A stretch of 64,000 nucleotides of DNA from assembly GCA_014706295.1 (NCBI GenBank), contig JACSVZ010000022.1:7024830-7088829 (forward strand), given 5' to 3'. Source of the stretch: Lycocorax pyrrhopterus obiensis (Eukaryota; Chordata; Aves; Passeriformes; Paradisaeidae). The notes under the pieces are model-generated. The model was not told the DNA's origin. It saw only the letters and a list, made by a program, of their open reading frames with translations, and searched no databases. The position numbers were made by a program, and so were the translations under genes. Position 1 is the stretch's first letter, and every line of letters begins with the position of its first letter. Of this stretch, positions 1 through 49,300 are shown one piece after another.

Positions 1-3000
1 AATTGCTTTTAAACTCTGCCAATCTCTGGCTTTGTCAGCGTGGTGCCATAAAGCTGACAGAATCACACCTTTGCCTTGGAAAGAGAAGAGCAAGGCAGGA
101 CTTTCTTTTGGTGGCAAAAACCCCAGAAAAATCATTAGAAATAGAGGAATTTAGTCCCATTGGATGGTAACTCCCTGTAAGAAGGCACAGCCCTGGGGGT
201 GCACATGTGTCTGGGGGCAGGTGGGATGCCCGGTGTGGGTATTCCCAGGGAAAGGCACATCCCTGTGGATAGCTGGGAGCCCACGAGAGCCCTGCCACTG
301 ACACATCCCACGCTGGCACGGCGTGAGGTGCCTCGGAGCTGCAAGTGGAAAATCCAGGCCCTTATCTAGCTTGTTGCTGTGCCAGAACAGTGCTGTTCCC
401 AGGATTTTTTTTTTTCCATGGGCCAAAATATGTGTAAATGGCTTTAAACAATGGAAGGATTTCTGTTAAAAAAAGTGGGGTGCGGGCGCGAAAAGGGCTT
501 TAATTTGTATCTTGAGGGAAGGGTGTGGGCTCTTCCAGTGGTGTTTTTGAGATTCTGTTGGAAATTAGCTTGGGGTTTGCTTTTTTTTTTTATTTTTATT
601 TTCCCCATGTCTTATTTTAAAGCCTGTTTTGAGGGAAAATTGTTGTTTTCCAAATTACAGCTCTCTCAATGTGTAGCTGAAAATGTCAGGAAGAGGGATG
701 CAGTTTTGGAAGCCTCCACACATCTGTCTGTGGCAGGGTTGATAAAAAATGGAAGCTCTAACCAGAAAAACAAATAAAAAGAGGTAATATCACTGTCACA
801 GATGGGTCGGGCTGCTTTCCCTGCAGGTGTCTGCATTGCAACCCCCACTCCCATATAATGTGCCGTGGAAAAAATAAATGGAGAGCCCAACCGGAGACTT
901 ATGCCCTCAATTAATTTTTGTTCCACATAATCGGAGCTGCTGCATGCCTTTCCTTCAATGTTTAACTGCCTGGCTCAGAGGATGGGGCTGCTCTCGTGCG
1001 AGGGAAGTTGGGATTCGCTTTTTGTTTGCACAAAAATCCCATTCTGATCCTTCTCTCTTTGCCTAAGGGCAGGGATCCTGCTGCTCCTCTGATGCCGGAG
1101 ATAAATTTTGTTAGCAGACACTTCTCTGCTGAGGGGAGCAAAGGGGAGAGGGGAGTGGTGTGCGTGCTGGATTCTTGAAGGAATAAAATTTCCTTGTCTT
1201 CAAGCATCATCCTCCCTGGAGCCGTGTGTGCTGTCTGGGGCACAGTCGGAGGGGAGCAGGGGAGAGCTCTGCTCCTGGTTCCGTGTGCTCAGCCCTCAGC
1301 TCAGGGAGGAAAGGAACCAGGACAATTAGTGAGTGCTGTCTGCAGCTTTGCACGCTGCTGAGGGGGTTTCTCTATTGCTCTGGGTTAAAAGGGAGTGCCT
1401 TGTTCTGGTGTAGTTTGAAATTGAGCCCTGAACTTACTTTCTGATGTTTAACTCAACTCGAAATCGCCGTTAGATGTTCACGTTCCGGCTGGCAGAAATG
1501 CCCCTCTCCCTTCTCCTTGTGGAAGTTCATGGCCAAGGGCCCAGGATATCTGTTTTTGCTGGTTCATTGATCGGTCTGAAAGCAGGAGGGGAACCCAAGG
1601 CTTCCCCCTTGGGAAGCACAAAGGGGCTGAGCAGTTTTTACAGCTCCAAGGCACCGTTCAAGGTGTTCCCAGTGCCTGGTGTAGAGCTGCACCTCAAACT
1701 GGGGCTGGAACAGCCCACTGTGCCCATGGATGTGGCGGGAGAGGCAGTGAGAGTGGAGCCTGGCTGGTGAGGAACATGGTGGGGAATAAAAATAGGGAGG
1801 GGAGAAGAAACCCCAACTCTTAGCGAGTGGGAAAACCACCCACAAGGAAGTTCTAGATTTGAAACTTTACCCAGGCAAGGGCAGTTTAACGGAGAAAAGT
1901 GGCAGCTCTGAAGTGCTGTGTTGGAGCAGGCACAGAAAGGTGCATTTGCTCTACAGAGCTTTTAAAGGAAGGTTTTTAAAACGCCTCCAGGTCCTGCTGC
2001 CTTGCGCTGGCAGCTCCAGGAGCGGCTTTGCACAGGAGCCACGTGGGGAGGGAAGCGAGGTCTGAGCTGGTTTAGCTTTAATGCTCTGGCTTGCTCCTCA
2101 GTCGTGTGTGTAAACTGTGCTCAGACACAAAGCAAAGCCCTTCCCTGCTGTGTCTGCTGAACCCTGAGACTGAGCTCTCCAGCCCTTTGTGCCTGGGGAC
2201 CACCACCAGGTTTGTGTTGCTCCTCACTCCACGCTGATGTGGGGGAGGACTGCTTGGCACAGAAGGTTTTTTTTCTATTTTGTAATTTTTTTGAGGAAGC
2301 CCACGTTGAAATATTGACAGGAAAAAGAATGTATATTGTGCTGTGTTGAGTGTTTACAGGAAATAATATATAGTGAAAATACTGAGGGGCTTTCCTCAAA
2401 CAACTGCCAGTATTGTGAGGAGTGGAACAGTTGGGAGGAGAAAAGAAAGAGGCACTTAAAACTTTCTATTACCAGTGTTGGCTCCAATGAGATTTTTTTT
2501 GACTTGCTGTTTGGCTTTTTTCTTCTTGCTTGTATTTCATCCTGTCTGCTGGGAATGGGCTCATTGAAGACAGAGAGATTATCTGGAACTAGAGATAAAG
2601 CAGCCAAACCAAAATGTTTTTAATTCTCTGGAGAAGAATTTAGCTTGAAATTTTGAGCTTTCCATCAAGCTGGAAAAATAATTTACAGTGATGCACCTTC
2701 ACCACCAATGCAGCAGGCAGCAATGAAAGCTCCTTTGCTGCAGATGGTAAAACAGTATCTTCACTTTAAGAAGGTAATTGGGGCACAGATTAAGTTACTT
2801 ACTTTGCATACAAGAAACCTGTGGGAAAGCCAAGAATCTCTCCTGAAACCCCCAATTTCTAATGAGATCTCTCACCCAGAAGATTTCTGTACCTGCTCTC
2901 TCCCACCAGCACTCCAGGGCACATGTAGGAGTTGTGTTCCCTAAGGGGTCCTGGCTGAAATATTATATAATTATTTATTTAAGTGATATTTCCTGCCACT

Positions 3001-6000
3001 TTCCCTGTCATTCCTTCAGGAGGAACCATTCTTCTGGTAGTGCTGAGCATCTGCTGCTTAAAGTGTTGCAGAAGCCCTGAGTGAGGAAAGGAGCTGTTTA
3101 CTTCTAAGATACCAGTGAAATTAAATCAGGCAGCAACAATTTTCATCATTGTCACTCCTCTGTGTGGTTAACCTGTGAGTGCTGTGGGGCTCACAGCACA
3201 GCAGAGAGACTCACACGGTGTGTGCAAGAAGAATTTGCCACCAGAAGCAACAGCCAGAGCTCTCAGAGTAGCGCTGAGGGACGAGTCGCTTCCACCAGCA
3301 CCTTGTGGCAGGAGCACAGGACTAGAAATAACAATCCTGAGGTCGTGTTGTGGCTCTTGCAGTGAGTTTGGTGCCCAGAGAAATGCCAGTGACCCTGTTC
3401 TGTGTTCATCTGCTCACCAGTGGATGCTCTTGACCCCTGGAGAAGGGTTTGTTGCAGGTTATTGTGAAGGCACTGGCTGGGGTGAGTGTCCGGCTGTTGT
3501 TTGATGTGCTGCCTTGGGCTGTGGTCAGGTTTCTGCCTTCAGCCCTCCCACCAGCCCTGATTCCAGGGGAGATGGTGGTCAGTACCCACCTGTGTCACAG
3601 TCCATGCACAGAGATCCAGGCAAGGGGGATGGTACAACCTGTCTGGGAGGATGATATTGGAGAATTAAATATTTAAGCCTTAGAGAAAAGAAAGGAAACC
3701 CTTCAGGAGGCTGGAAATGCTGCTCTGTAGGAAATGAGACCGTGTCCTGTGGCACTGCAGGTGAAAATGAGTGTTTTGGGGCTGTGATTTGGTGGAGGGA
3801 TAGCTCTTGTGATTTGAACTCCCCTTCCTGGTTTGCCATGTGGTCACTGTTGGCATCCACCACTCTGTGTCCTCATTTGAAGTGGCCAGGTCCCCTGTTG
3901 TAGGTGTGTGAGGCTGTGACAGCTGGGGCAGTTGCCAGGGGGGGCTCGATGCGGTGTCCTTGCTGATGGTGCTCTAATGAAATGTTTCTCCAAAAGGCAG
4001 GAGGTGACAGAGGCAGTTGTATAAAATCGGTTTTAGACTGTGGTGGTCTTAGCATGGAGGACCCTCCTGATTTGATGCACTGTCTACTAATTAAAAAAAA
4101 TAAATCCCACAAACCCCAAGAGCTCCTGATCCAGCACAGGGCTCCCTGTTCTCACCAGTAGGACAGGAGAGGGGTTTGTTTCCCATCCTCCTGAAGGTGC
4201 TGCAGATCAGAGCAGCTCACGTGTCAGCAGTGGGTGGGGAGTGCCTTGGCAGAGCTGTAGGGACACGGCTTAGGAAGTGACTTGGATCATGTTCCTCTGG
4301 GAAGGGTGGGAGGGGGACGCTGCTGCCCTTCCCACCCAGTCTGGGCTGTGGGAGGGAGGGAAGGGACCTCAGCTCCTTGTGTGTGGTCAGCCCCAAGGCA
4401 CATCCCCTGCCTTGTGCTCCCCTGGGGATGGTTGAGCTCCTGTGCCTGCCGCTCCCCGCTGCTCCTGCCTGTCCCTTGGGCTGTCACCTCCTTCTCTCAG
4501 TGGCTTTCTGGCTGGCTGTGGGTGATGTTTGGCTTTTGGGTTCCAGTGAGCTCTTGCCTCACTGGGGACCAAGTGATGAAGAGCTGCTCTGCTGCTGCCT
4601 CCAGACCCTGGGAAGATCCTGGCCAACAGCAGGGGCACCCATGCAGAACACGCATCTTTGGCTGCTCTGTGTCCCTAAGCAGGGACAATCCTTCATTGAT
4701 GCCTACTGCCAGAGGATGGGTTCAGCAGAAGGGCTGCAGTGGCCTGGTCCCCTTGCATTTCATGGGCCAGGAACACACAGATTGGCCTTGGCCCTTGCAG
4801 GGAGCAGAAGGGGTGAATTTGGCAACTCCTTGCCCTGCCATGGTGCAGGAGTTGACTGTTAATAAAATAATTAAATCAGGCACCACCTCCTCTGCTGACT
4901 GCTTATGCACTCAGATCCCTGCTAGAGGCTTTCGTGCTTGGTTTCCAATTCCAGTGGAGAGATTAGCTTGGTGTGGGGAGGAGAGGGCTATTTCTGTCAC
5001 TCTCCATGCCACTGACTTGACTTTGTGCTGCAGACACCTCACCTGATCATCTGGGCCCAATCCTGCAGGTGTCTCCCCACGAGCAATCCAGTGACTGGGA
5101 ACGATCTCCTTCACTTCAGAAGTGGCCACTCACATACCTGGGCCTTCAGTTTTCCTATTGCTTGAAAGCTTTAAGAAACCTCCAGTCTTTCACTTCAAGA
5201 TGTCCCATTCAAGGGTTGCTTTCCCATGGTTTGTGTTTGTTTTGTTTTTTTTAAGTGGAATAAAACAGAAATCAGTCGATGACACTTAAGTGAAGGACTT
5301 CTGTAAGTGTTTGTGTTCTGCATCAGCGTCATGCTGTGCTTTAACTGCTGCCTTGGGACGATGTGGCAGAGGATTTGCAGGTCTCAGCTCCAGCTTCATC
5401 ATCAGATGGGGAGGTGAGGAGGCTCTCCAGCCTCACTCAGCAGCGTGGCTGCTTTAATAGATCCCGCTCCAGCCTCAGCATTGTTATGGCAAAGTGTCTG
5501 CAAGCCAAATGCTTGGCAGGAAGGTCAAGGGGGCAGCTCTGAGTGTGTGCTGGTGGAGGAAAATGAGCACCTTTGGTTTTCACCTTTGGGGGATGCTAGT
5601 GCCAACCTCACGATGTGAAATGGGAAGGAGTCTGCGTGAGAGACGCCTTCAGACAGGGTTGGTGGCACAAGTTGCAACCGCTGACTCAGTAAACTCTCAC
5701 TTCACGGAACCGCCGTCTCTGCTTGTACTGTCAGTGAGTAACCTTGCCCTGAAAGTCCTTTCGGGCTTAGTCAGGTGAGACAAAATATACAGGAAATGCA
5801 AATTTGCAAAAAAACCCCACGATGACGTTGGCCAACACTTGTGTGCCCTTCTCAGGGACCAATCTCTGACTCGGTCAGAGCGAGCCTTTCCCTGCTGCAG
5901 TGCCAGGAGGAGGGGGGTGGCACGAGTGCCTTGCCTTCCTTTTGGCCCCTGAAATAGTCCCCATTGTCCCTGCAGGGCCAGGGGCTGTGTGTGTGTGGCA

Positions 6001-9000
6001 GGATGTGCTCAGCGTGGTGGCAGCAGATCTGCTGAGCTCATGGAAACTGCTCAGCTCTCTCCAACATGAGAAATGGCACTTTTTTTCTCCCCCCTCTTCT
6101 TCTTGAAATAAAACGGAAACCAAAATGCAATGCCTTGCAAGCCACAGACACCCACACAGCCCCTTCTGTGTCACTTTGCAGGTAAACAAATGCTGGGGCC
6201 CGAACCTGTGCTATAGTTAGCCTGACCTGTTTGTGCCAGAAGTCAAATGTGCCATTTCTTTAGGTGCAGGGAAGGAACCAGGTCACTGGAAAACAGGCAG
6301 CCAGAGTGATGGGGCCAAAATCTTTCTGGGGCTCTGGGGTCTGTGAGAGTGATAGGGAATTATGTCTGGGAGAAGTTGAGCTGTGTCCCCTCCAGGAAGA
6401 GCTCTCAGGGTGACCTTTTAGCTCCTTTAGAGGTTCATTTTCTGGTTGGATTGAGGACATGCTGGTGTTTGGTACTTCCAGAGATGTCTTGATGTCCGTG
6501 GATCTCCCCTCTCCATTTCACTCCCCTTTGCAGACCACCTGAATCTCCCATGTCTTCTGTTGGAGAGCAGAGGAGCTGCTGCAGCAAAGCTGAAACATGG
6601 GCAAGCCCAGCCAAACTTGTCCTCTCCTTATAAATCAGCGTCCTGTTGCTCTTTTCAGGGTGCAGTCCTAAACCCACCAAGAAAATTTGCAGTCTGTCTT
6701 GTGAAATGCTGAAATAAAGTTTTCCTGCTTTAATAATCCTGCATTCCTCATTTCTACTCCAGGTGTGTTTTGGAAAATATTTGTTCATCTTTTAGCAAAC
6801 AATGGCCGAAGTGGCCTGGAAAAGGAGCAGGGTGGGAGTGCCTGTGCGGTATTCCGAGAGGCATTTCCTGCCCTTATCTCCCCTCCTTCGAGGTATTGTA
6901 GCTGGGACTTTGGATCTGCAGGCTGTGTTGCTGCAGCAGAGACTGAGATTGCCAACAAAGATACTCCCAGGAATGCTTGCCAGGGGCAGGAGCTGAGTTC
7001 ACGAGAGGTGCCGAAGAGCTTTCCAGCCGAGCGCCTGCGCTTGGGAAATGCGTCTGTCCCGAAAGAAAAGCTTTTTGGAAAGTGCATTCATGCGTTTTCT
7101 GCAGGGTTTCTGGGGACTGTGGGGAGTCCCAGCCCATGGGGGCTGCGGGCAGGGGTCAGGGAGAGCTGTGTATGGCTCTCGTGCTGTGGAGGAGCCAGGA
7201 CACCCTTCCCTTGCTTTCCAGTGCTGTGCTAAAGCCACAAGTTGGTATTTTCCATCGCAAGCAAGTGAATTGAATTTGAATTTCTAGGTAGTATATCCCT
7301 TATGAAATACTTTGCAAGGATTTGGGTTTGTCCCTGTGTGGAGCTAAAGCATTTTTTGGCACTTTTAAATTCTTATGGGATTAAACAGGTTTTTTTTTTC
7401 TGTTCAGGTCTATCTTGAAGTCCTCAAAGTAAGGTTTGCAGGTGCTGCTGAAGCTGTCCTTGGCCATTTACTGGCTAAAGCAGCTGCCTGGACCTGCCTG
7501 TGTGCTCTGGCTGAGTTTGTTTGTTTCCAGTTCCCAAACCAATTATCTGTTGGAGGAAATGGCGTGTCTTGCTCTCAGATATTTATAGGTAAGGTCAAAC
7601 CCCTGTGGAAGGTCTGTAGCAGTGTTTAGTAGGCATGGATGCCTCAGCCTCGTGGAGTTCCCTGGGATGTGGTGGATGTGCTGCGTGGTGTGGACGCTCC
7701 CCTGCAGCCCCACAGAGTGAGGTCTCCTTGATGGGCTGCTCTGCCCTCTGAGAGGGATGAGCCGTGGCTGTTCCTGGCTTGCGTGGGTAGGGTAAGGTTT
7801 GGTATCCTCACCGTGGCTCCCAGCTGGGTTTAGCTGCCTCTCTTCTGCTGCTTTCCCCATAGATTTTCTGCATCCAGTGCTTACAAGGCTGTTGCTTCCT
7901 CCCTTTTGCAGCAGCAGAGCTGAGCTTCAGCTGTCCTGTTGAGGCTTTCTCAGGTGCTTGTGAGTACTTAAGTTCTCAGGCTCCCTTTCCCATCAACACT
8001 TTTTCTTTTTTCTTTGTCCCCTCCAAGGTGGCTGGACCACAGGAGCTCTCATCTCATACCTGGTTATTTGCTGCTTACCTGGATTTTGCACGAGCCATTC
8101 AACGTGCTTTGCACAGGTCTGTTTGGAAAGGATTAGTTCGGTTTGCTTGTGATGTTGGCTTTATTTCAAGTGCACCTGTTGGACCTCTCCTGGAATCTGG
8201 GGTGTGTTTCCTCCTCCCCTGCAGCAGGTGACTGGGCAGCTGCCCATGGATCCCTGCTTGGTCACTCTGTGGGTAGCCCTGCTCAGAGGTTTCTGCTGTG
8301 GTCACACCAAGGGTCAGGAGCTGTGAATTGACTGCTCTCACTGCTGCACTTGTGGAGCCTGAACAGCAAAACCAGAGTGATTTAGCGTGTGGTGAGGAGA
8401 AAACACGAAGGAAGAGAGAAATGAGCACAACCCCCGTGTTTTTAAGAGCTGGGGTGGTTTAAGTGTTCTTAATCGGAGCCAGGTCTATCCATCTGCCCTC
8501 AGCTGGGGCTGGGCTGACAAGGGGCTGGATGGATGAAGAAGAGCAGCACAGATGATGATCCTGGTGGGAGCACCAGGTGGGCACCAGACAGGCAGTCCGA
8601 GGTATCTCCAGCCTCTGGCTTCTGCGTTGTTTGTGCTGGAATGGCCTCATGTGGTGTCTGTGGCTGCCCTGGGCTCTGCCCCTGCAGCCTTGGTTCCCTC
8701 TGACCTGTGCTTTGCTGCTCAGACTGAAATGTCTCTGCCGGTGTGCATCGGAGCAGCCCTGCGGGTGGGGACACCTGGGACGAGGGGGGATGGAGGGGAG
8801 CAGCCCAGGCAAGGGTGTGAGTCTCAGTACTCAAGCTGCTCCTCAGTTGTCTGATAAATGGTATCAAACATGTGGAAGGTCTTTGCTCACTAAGACTTTA
8901 TTCTGCTTGTAGGAGAGGGTTAATGTGAGAGTAGAATGAACGAGTTGGCTCAGTGGAGCTTCTGCTCAGTCAAGAGGGTTTTGCTGGGATGTTTGGAGTG

Positions 9001-9174
9001 GGGGAAGGGGAGAATCACCGAGGCTGGTAAGAACAATTAAAGCAATTAGAGCAATTAAAGCACAGTTAACTGAGCTGCCTTTTTCGTGGTAGATGTTGCC
9101 TGTTGTGCTTTCCGGCAGGCTGCACTCATGTGTTTGATGACACCTGATCTCTCCTGCTTTCCTCCTCATTTCAG
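1..9174. other. Non-coding DNA upstream of the first PPP1R16B coding exon, probably intron 1
   Basis: I see no supportable gene here. Open frames on both strands are short and overlap each other, and they show no domain, no run of plausible splice sites and no resemblance to a known protein. There is no CpG-rich promoter-like block, so the non-coding first exon and promoter of PPP1R16B probably lie to the left of the window; in mammals this gene has a long first intron, which fits. Near 9,027-9,062 a short AT-rich run repeats caattaaag/caattagag about three times. No CR1 fragment was recognised in this stretch. Confidence 0.6.
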
Positions 9175-9324
9175 GTTCCCCCCACATTCTCAGCGGACAC
9201 TGCCATGGGCCCTCCCCAGCTCAGGATGCTGGTATAGCAGCAGGTGGCTGCCATCCAGAGGACCTGTGGTGGGACATCCCTTCCCACTGGGACACCCTCC
9301 CGCTCCCCTCTCTCGGCAGAAGCC
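9175..9324 (+). other. PPP1R16B: Probable 5' UTR part of the first PPP1R16B coding exon, with a short uORF
   Basis: A pyrimidine-rich tract ending in tttcag at 9,174 is a good acceptor, and a second candidate (tctcggcag) ends at 9,320. If the first is used, about 150 nt of leader precede the start codon. That leader holds an ATG at 9,205 in a strong context (gccATGg) that opens a 10-codon uORF ending in TAG at 9,235-9,237. The uORF is in frame with the main start, so its stop also rules out an N-terminal extension of the protein. Which acceptor is used cannot be decided from sequence alone. Confidence 0.5.
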
Positions 9325-45554
<36,230 letters not shown>

Positions 45555-46283
45555 TCTGGTCTGTGTCTCACCCCAGAGGAAATGAGACGTGGGTGGGCTG
45601 GTTGGATCTATCACAGTGGCCAGGTTGTTTGCATTCCAAAGGGAGAATTTGGTTATGGACATCCTGACTGTGGCAGCCTCGTTCATCTCGAGTTGTACTT
45701 TACCCTGCCAATTACTTCCATTGCAGCTGGATGAGTAATGCAGGTGGAGCAAGGCTCTTAGGAGAGGAAGGGATGCACATCAGTACGATGTCAAAAGAGT
45801 CTCCTTAGTCTTGCTCCCTGGGGAAGAAGGTATGGTGCGCTGCCTCCCCATCCTTGGGAAGTCATGAGATGCCTTGGAACAAAGAAAGGATCTGAATTCA
45901 AATCTTTGTGTCTGAGCCTCTTGCTGTAAGTCACCAAGCAGCTGGAAGGTGACAGTTCAGACCTGTGTTTTCACTCTTGGGTGATGCACAAATCCTGGAG
46001 GGGAGGTCAGTCCCCACATGAGGTTTGCAAGAGTGGACAGAGCTGTTTCCCACACAGCTGAATCCAGCACTTCCTAGGCCTGAGCAACAAGCAAGCACAG
46101 ATGCTGCACTTAGGAAGTTTGCAAGGTGTTACCTCCTTGCAGTGACAGCTCACCATCACAAACTGTGCACTGGCTGGGTCCTGTTCTGCTCGTGTCAGCT
46201 TGTCACTGCAGACTGCCATCAGGTTTGAAGCAGGACTTTTCCTGGAACAGGCTTCACTCAATAGGCTTTAAAACTGATGTTGC

Positions 46284-46322
46284 AATAAAGGGGCCCTGGC
46301 AATAGAATTTTACTGCAATAAA
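46284..46322 (+). other. Proximal poly(A) signal pair
   Basis: Two aataaa hexamers, at 46,284-46,289 and 46,317-46,322, about 0.73 kb after the PPP1R16B stop codon. They could give a short-UTR isoform. Confidence 0.45.
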
Positions 46323-49300
46323 ATACTGACAAAGGTCTATATTGGGATAAGTAATTTAAAAAAACTTATTTGTACTATTTAGACTCTTAATTTGTTAAAA
46401 CTGAAAAGACTTTTGTTGATCTCACTTTCCTATTGATTCTGTTTGTTTACTCTGTATGCTCAACACAGATACTAGGGGCAGTATGCTTTGCGTTCTGATT
46501 TTTTCTGGATTTCCAGAACCACAGGGCTCAGGAGGGATGGGAAGGAAAGGCTTGCCAACACTAACCTAGGAACGCCGTGAAAGCATTTCTAATCCTGTAG
46601 ATGTGACGCTTGCATTCACCTGCAGTCTTTGGCTGAGAAATAACTTTAACCACTGCTGTGGTAGTTGAACACTGCAGCAGGACAGGAGATGTTTTGTTCG
46701 GTTTTCCAGCTCCCTTGCTGAAGCTGTCAGCAGTGGGTAGCAGCTGGCAGAGGAAGGTTGAAATGCCTCTGTGTCTGTGGGAGTTGCCTGACACCATCGG
46801 TACTTAACGAAGCCTCTCTGCTGTGGAGCAGCTGCAACGCCAGCAGTGTTGTGTCTTGGTGTGGCTCATGTGAGCTCTGACAGCCCACCTGGGAAGCACT
46901 GGCAAGGTGGAACCTGGGGGTTTGGCACTGGCTTTGCAGCAAGTTCGGGCTTTGTGTACCTGGGGGAGGTGAGAGGAGCGTGTGGGACAGCTCTGAGGAA
47001 CTGGCCACACTTCAGCTGTATCTTAGCACTAGCTGTAAATCTTTAAACCCTTCTCTGCACAGAGGGGCTGTCACACACGTAACTGTTTGCCTGCATGAAT
47101 ATGTGTCTTCTTGGGCAGCTTAAATTCCGAACTCTGAAGACATAAACCTGTTTGGGTCTCTGTAAGCCATCAGTGGATTAAATCCAGCTCACGTAGTTGT
47201 GCTTCAGCCAAGCAACAGCAAATGCAGCTTCCACCCATTTTCCTTTTATTTGGTGGCTGTTAGACATCAATATCCCCCTCCACGTGTACTCTCCTTCTGG
47301 GGGGAGCCTCACAGCCTTAACTTTTTTCTAGGCTATAAGAAGTTGACTGAGGCTGCCAGTGACTGTTAAGTGCTACCCTCTGCCCCCCATCAGATCCACC
47401 CATGGCTGGGGCTGGGTACATTACCATACAGGGCTCTGGGCTCCTCGAGGCAGCAGGAGTGGCTGTGTCACCCCCACTGCCACGCTGTGCTTTTGGACCT
47501 GTGAGGTCGTTACCAGGCTGACAGTTTACTGGTTTGAATGGTGTGGATGTACAACTCTCTTTCCTCACCAGTTTTAGGTGCAAACCAGAAAGTGGTAGCA
47601 GTTGATCTGGTTCACTTAAAACCCCGGTTCTGCTAAAGGCAGAGTTTGAAGTATTTGGAGAAGCTGGGCTCCCTCCATTGTTGAAACATATGCTAATTAT
47701 AGGACTAGAAAATACTTCTTGTGCTTGACCTTAAGGGATTTTTAAAGTCATTCTCTAGTAGAAAGAGGATGATTTGGTAACTGGAGAGGCTTTATTGCAT
47801 CTGTGGGTGGTTAACAGTGGATCTTCTGATTACCTTGAGTCAATTATTCTGGGATAACACTAAGTGTGGCCTGGCTATTACAGAACAGGGGAGATGATCT
47901 TTCAGGTGCTTCTCTTCTCCCATGGTGGTGAGGTTTGTCTCTCCACATCCATCCTAATGAGACTTCTGAACTCACTGTAACACATTTTGGTGCCGCTATC
48001 TACTAGGTTGTATATGGTGCAAAATTTGGGCCCAGATGTTGCCTTCCCTCCCAGCAAAGGAGGAGTAGGGCCCTTTTCCTTCTCAGAGCAACTTTGTGCT
48101 AGCAAGTGTACTGAACCCTGCCTAACTCCAAGGAAATGAAAAGCAGATCATTGAATGCAATAATGTGAAGCAGTTTGAGGCTTGCTTTCGCTGAGAGCTG
48201 TTAATACGTTAAAACTGCAGGAATCCAGTCCATTTTAGACAAACAGCTTTTTGGCTTCCACTGGTATTTTGCCCTGTTTATATGTAAAACTCTGGGAACT
48301 CATCATCCTAGCTGTGAAGTCTAGTGGTGTCTGATCAAATGCAATCCATTCTTACTCAGACAGGAGAATTATTAATGGTAAAAGTCAGTAATGGGTAAAT
48401 CTTCCAGGATATGTTTCACAGCCCTGCCAAGTATTTACCTACCCCTGGCTTTGGGCTGAAGTTGCACCAGGGTGTGAGCTGTCAGGCTGTTGAGGAATGG
48501 CCTGGAATGGATTCGTGCTTATGTGTGGTGACATTTGAGATATAATGGTCACTGCCTGTGGAGCACCGGCAGAGCTGTTGGTTGTGGGTCTGGGATGAGG
48601 GATTCTGTAAAGTGGATTAACCTGCTTCTGGGGAACTATTTTGTGGAGAAAAACAGGCTTTTGGGGGAATGACAAACACATAGGTTGTCTTACATGGGCA
48701 TTGTAGCAGCCTACCTCTAGGAATAAGGCTTTTCACTGTAAAATTTAGCAGTGTTACAACAATAGTGGGGTTTTGATACCCATGTGTTTTAAAGGCCATC
48801 CCAGTGGAAAGCTCTGAGGTACAGAGCAGAGGGTACTTGGCTGTTTCATTGAATCTTAATCTGGCTAAAAAGCTGTAGAAACTAGAAGTCATGTTGTGAC
48901 TGGCATATCTTAGTTTATTAGAGGAACATTTGAGGTTTTCATGATGTACAGAATGGTTTTAAGCTCAATAAATATCTAATTACAGATTCAAGGCCAGGTT
49001 AGAGTCCCAGTTCAGTTACCAATGAGCCAAAGTTGTAGTTGTTCACAGAGACTGTGCAAAGATTTGAGAATGGGAATGTATTGACAGGTCTATTGCAGGC
49101 AGAGCTGCACAAGAATAAACCTTCTCCTCCTAGTATTTTCCTGTGTGCTGAATTTGTACTGTTTCTAGCAAACTAAGTGGTTGGTGAGAGCAGCTTTACG
49201 TTCCATGTTGAAAGAAATTTGTTAGATGGAGAAAAAGGTGTCTTTCAAAACAGTGTCTCTACTTTACTCAGCTCAGCCAAGGCAGCCCCAGCACTGAAAT

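Noticed and set aside
4282..5046. 254-codon plus-strand open frame
   Set aside because: No domain, signal or conserved block; composition is that of GC-rich intron, and an overlapping frame on the same strand is also open.
9244..9324. In-frame upstream extension of PPP1R16B
   Set aside because: The codon at 9,244 is GTG, and an in-frame TAG lies at 9,235. The human protein starts at the equivalent of 9,325.
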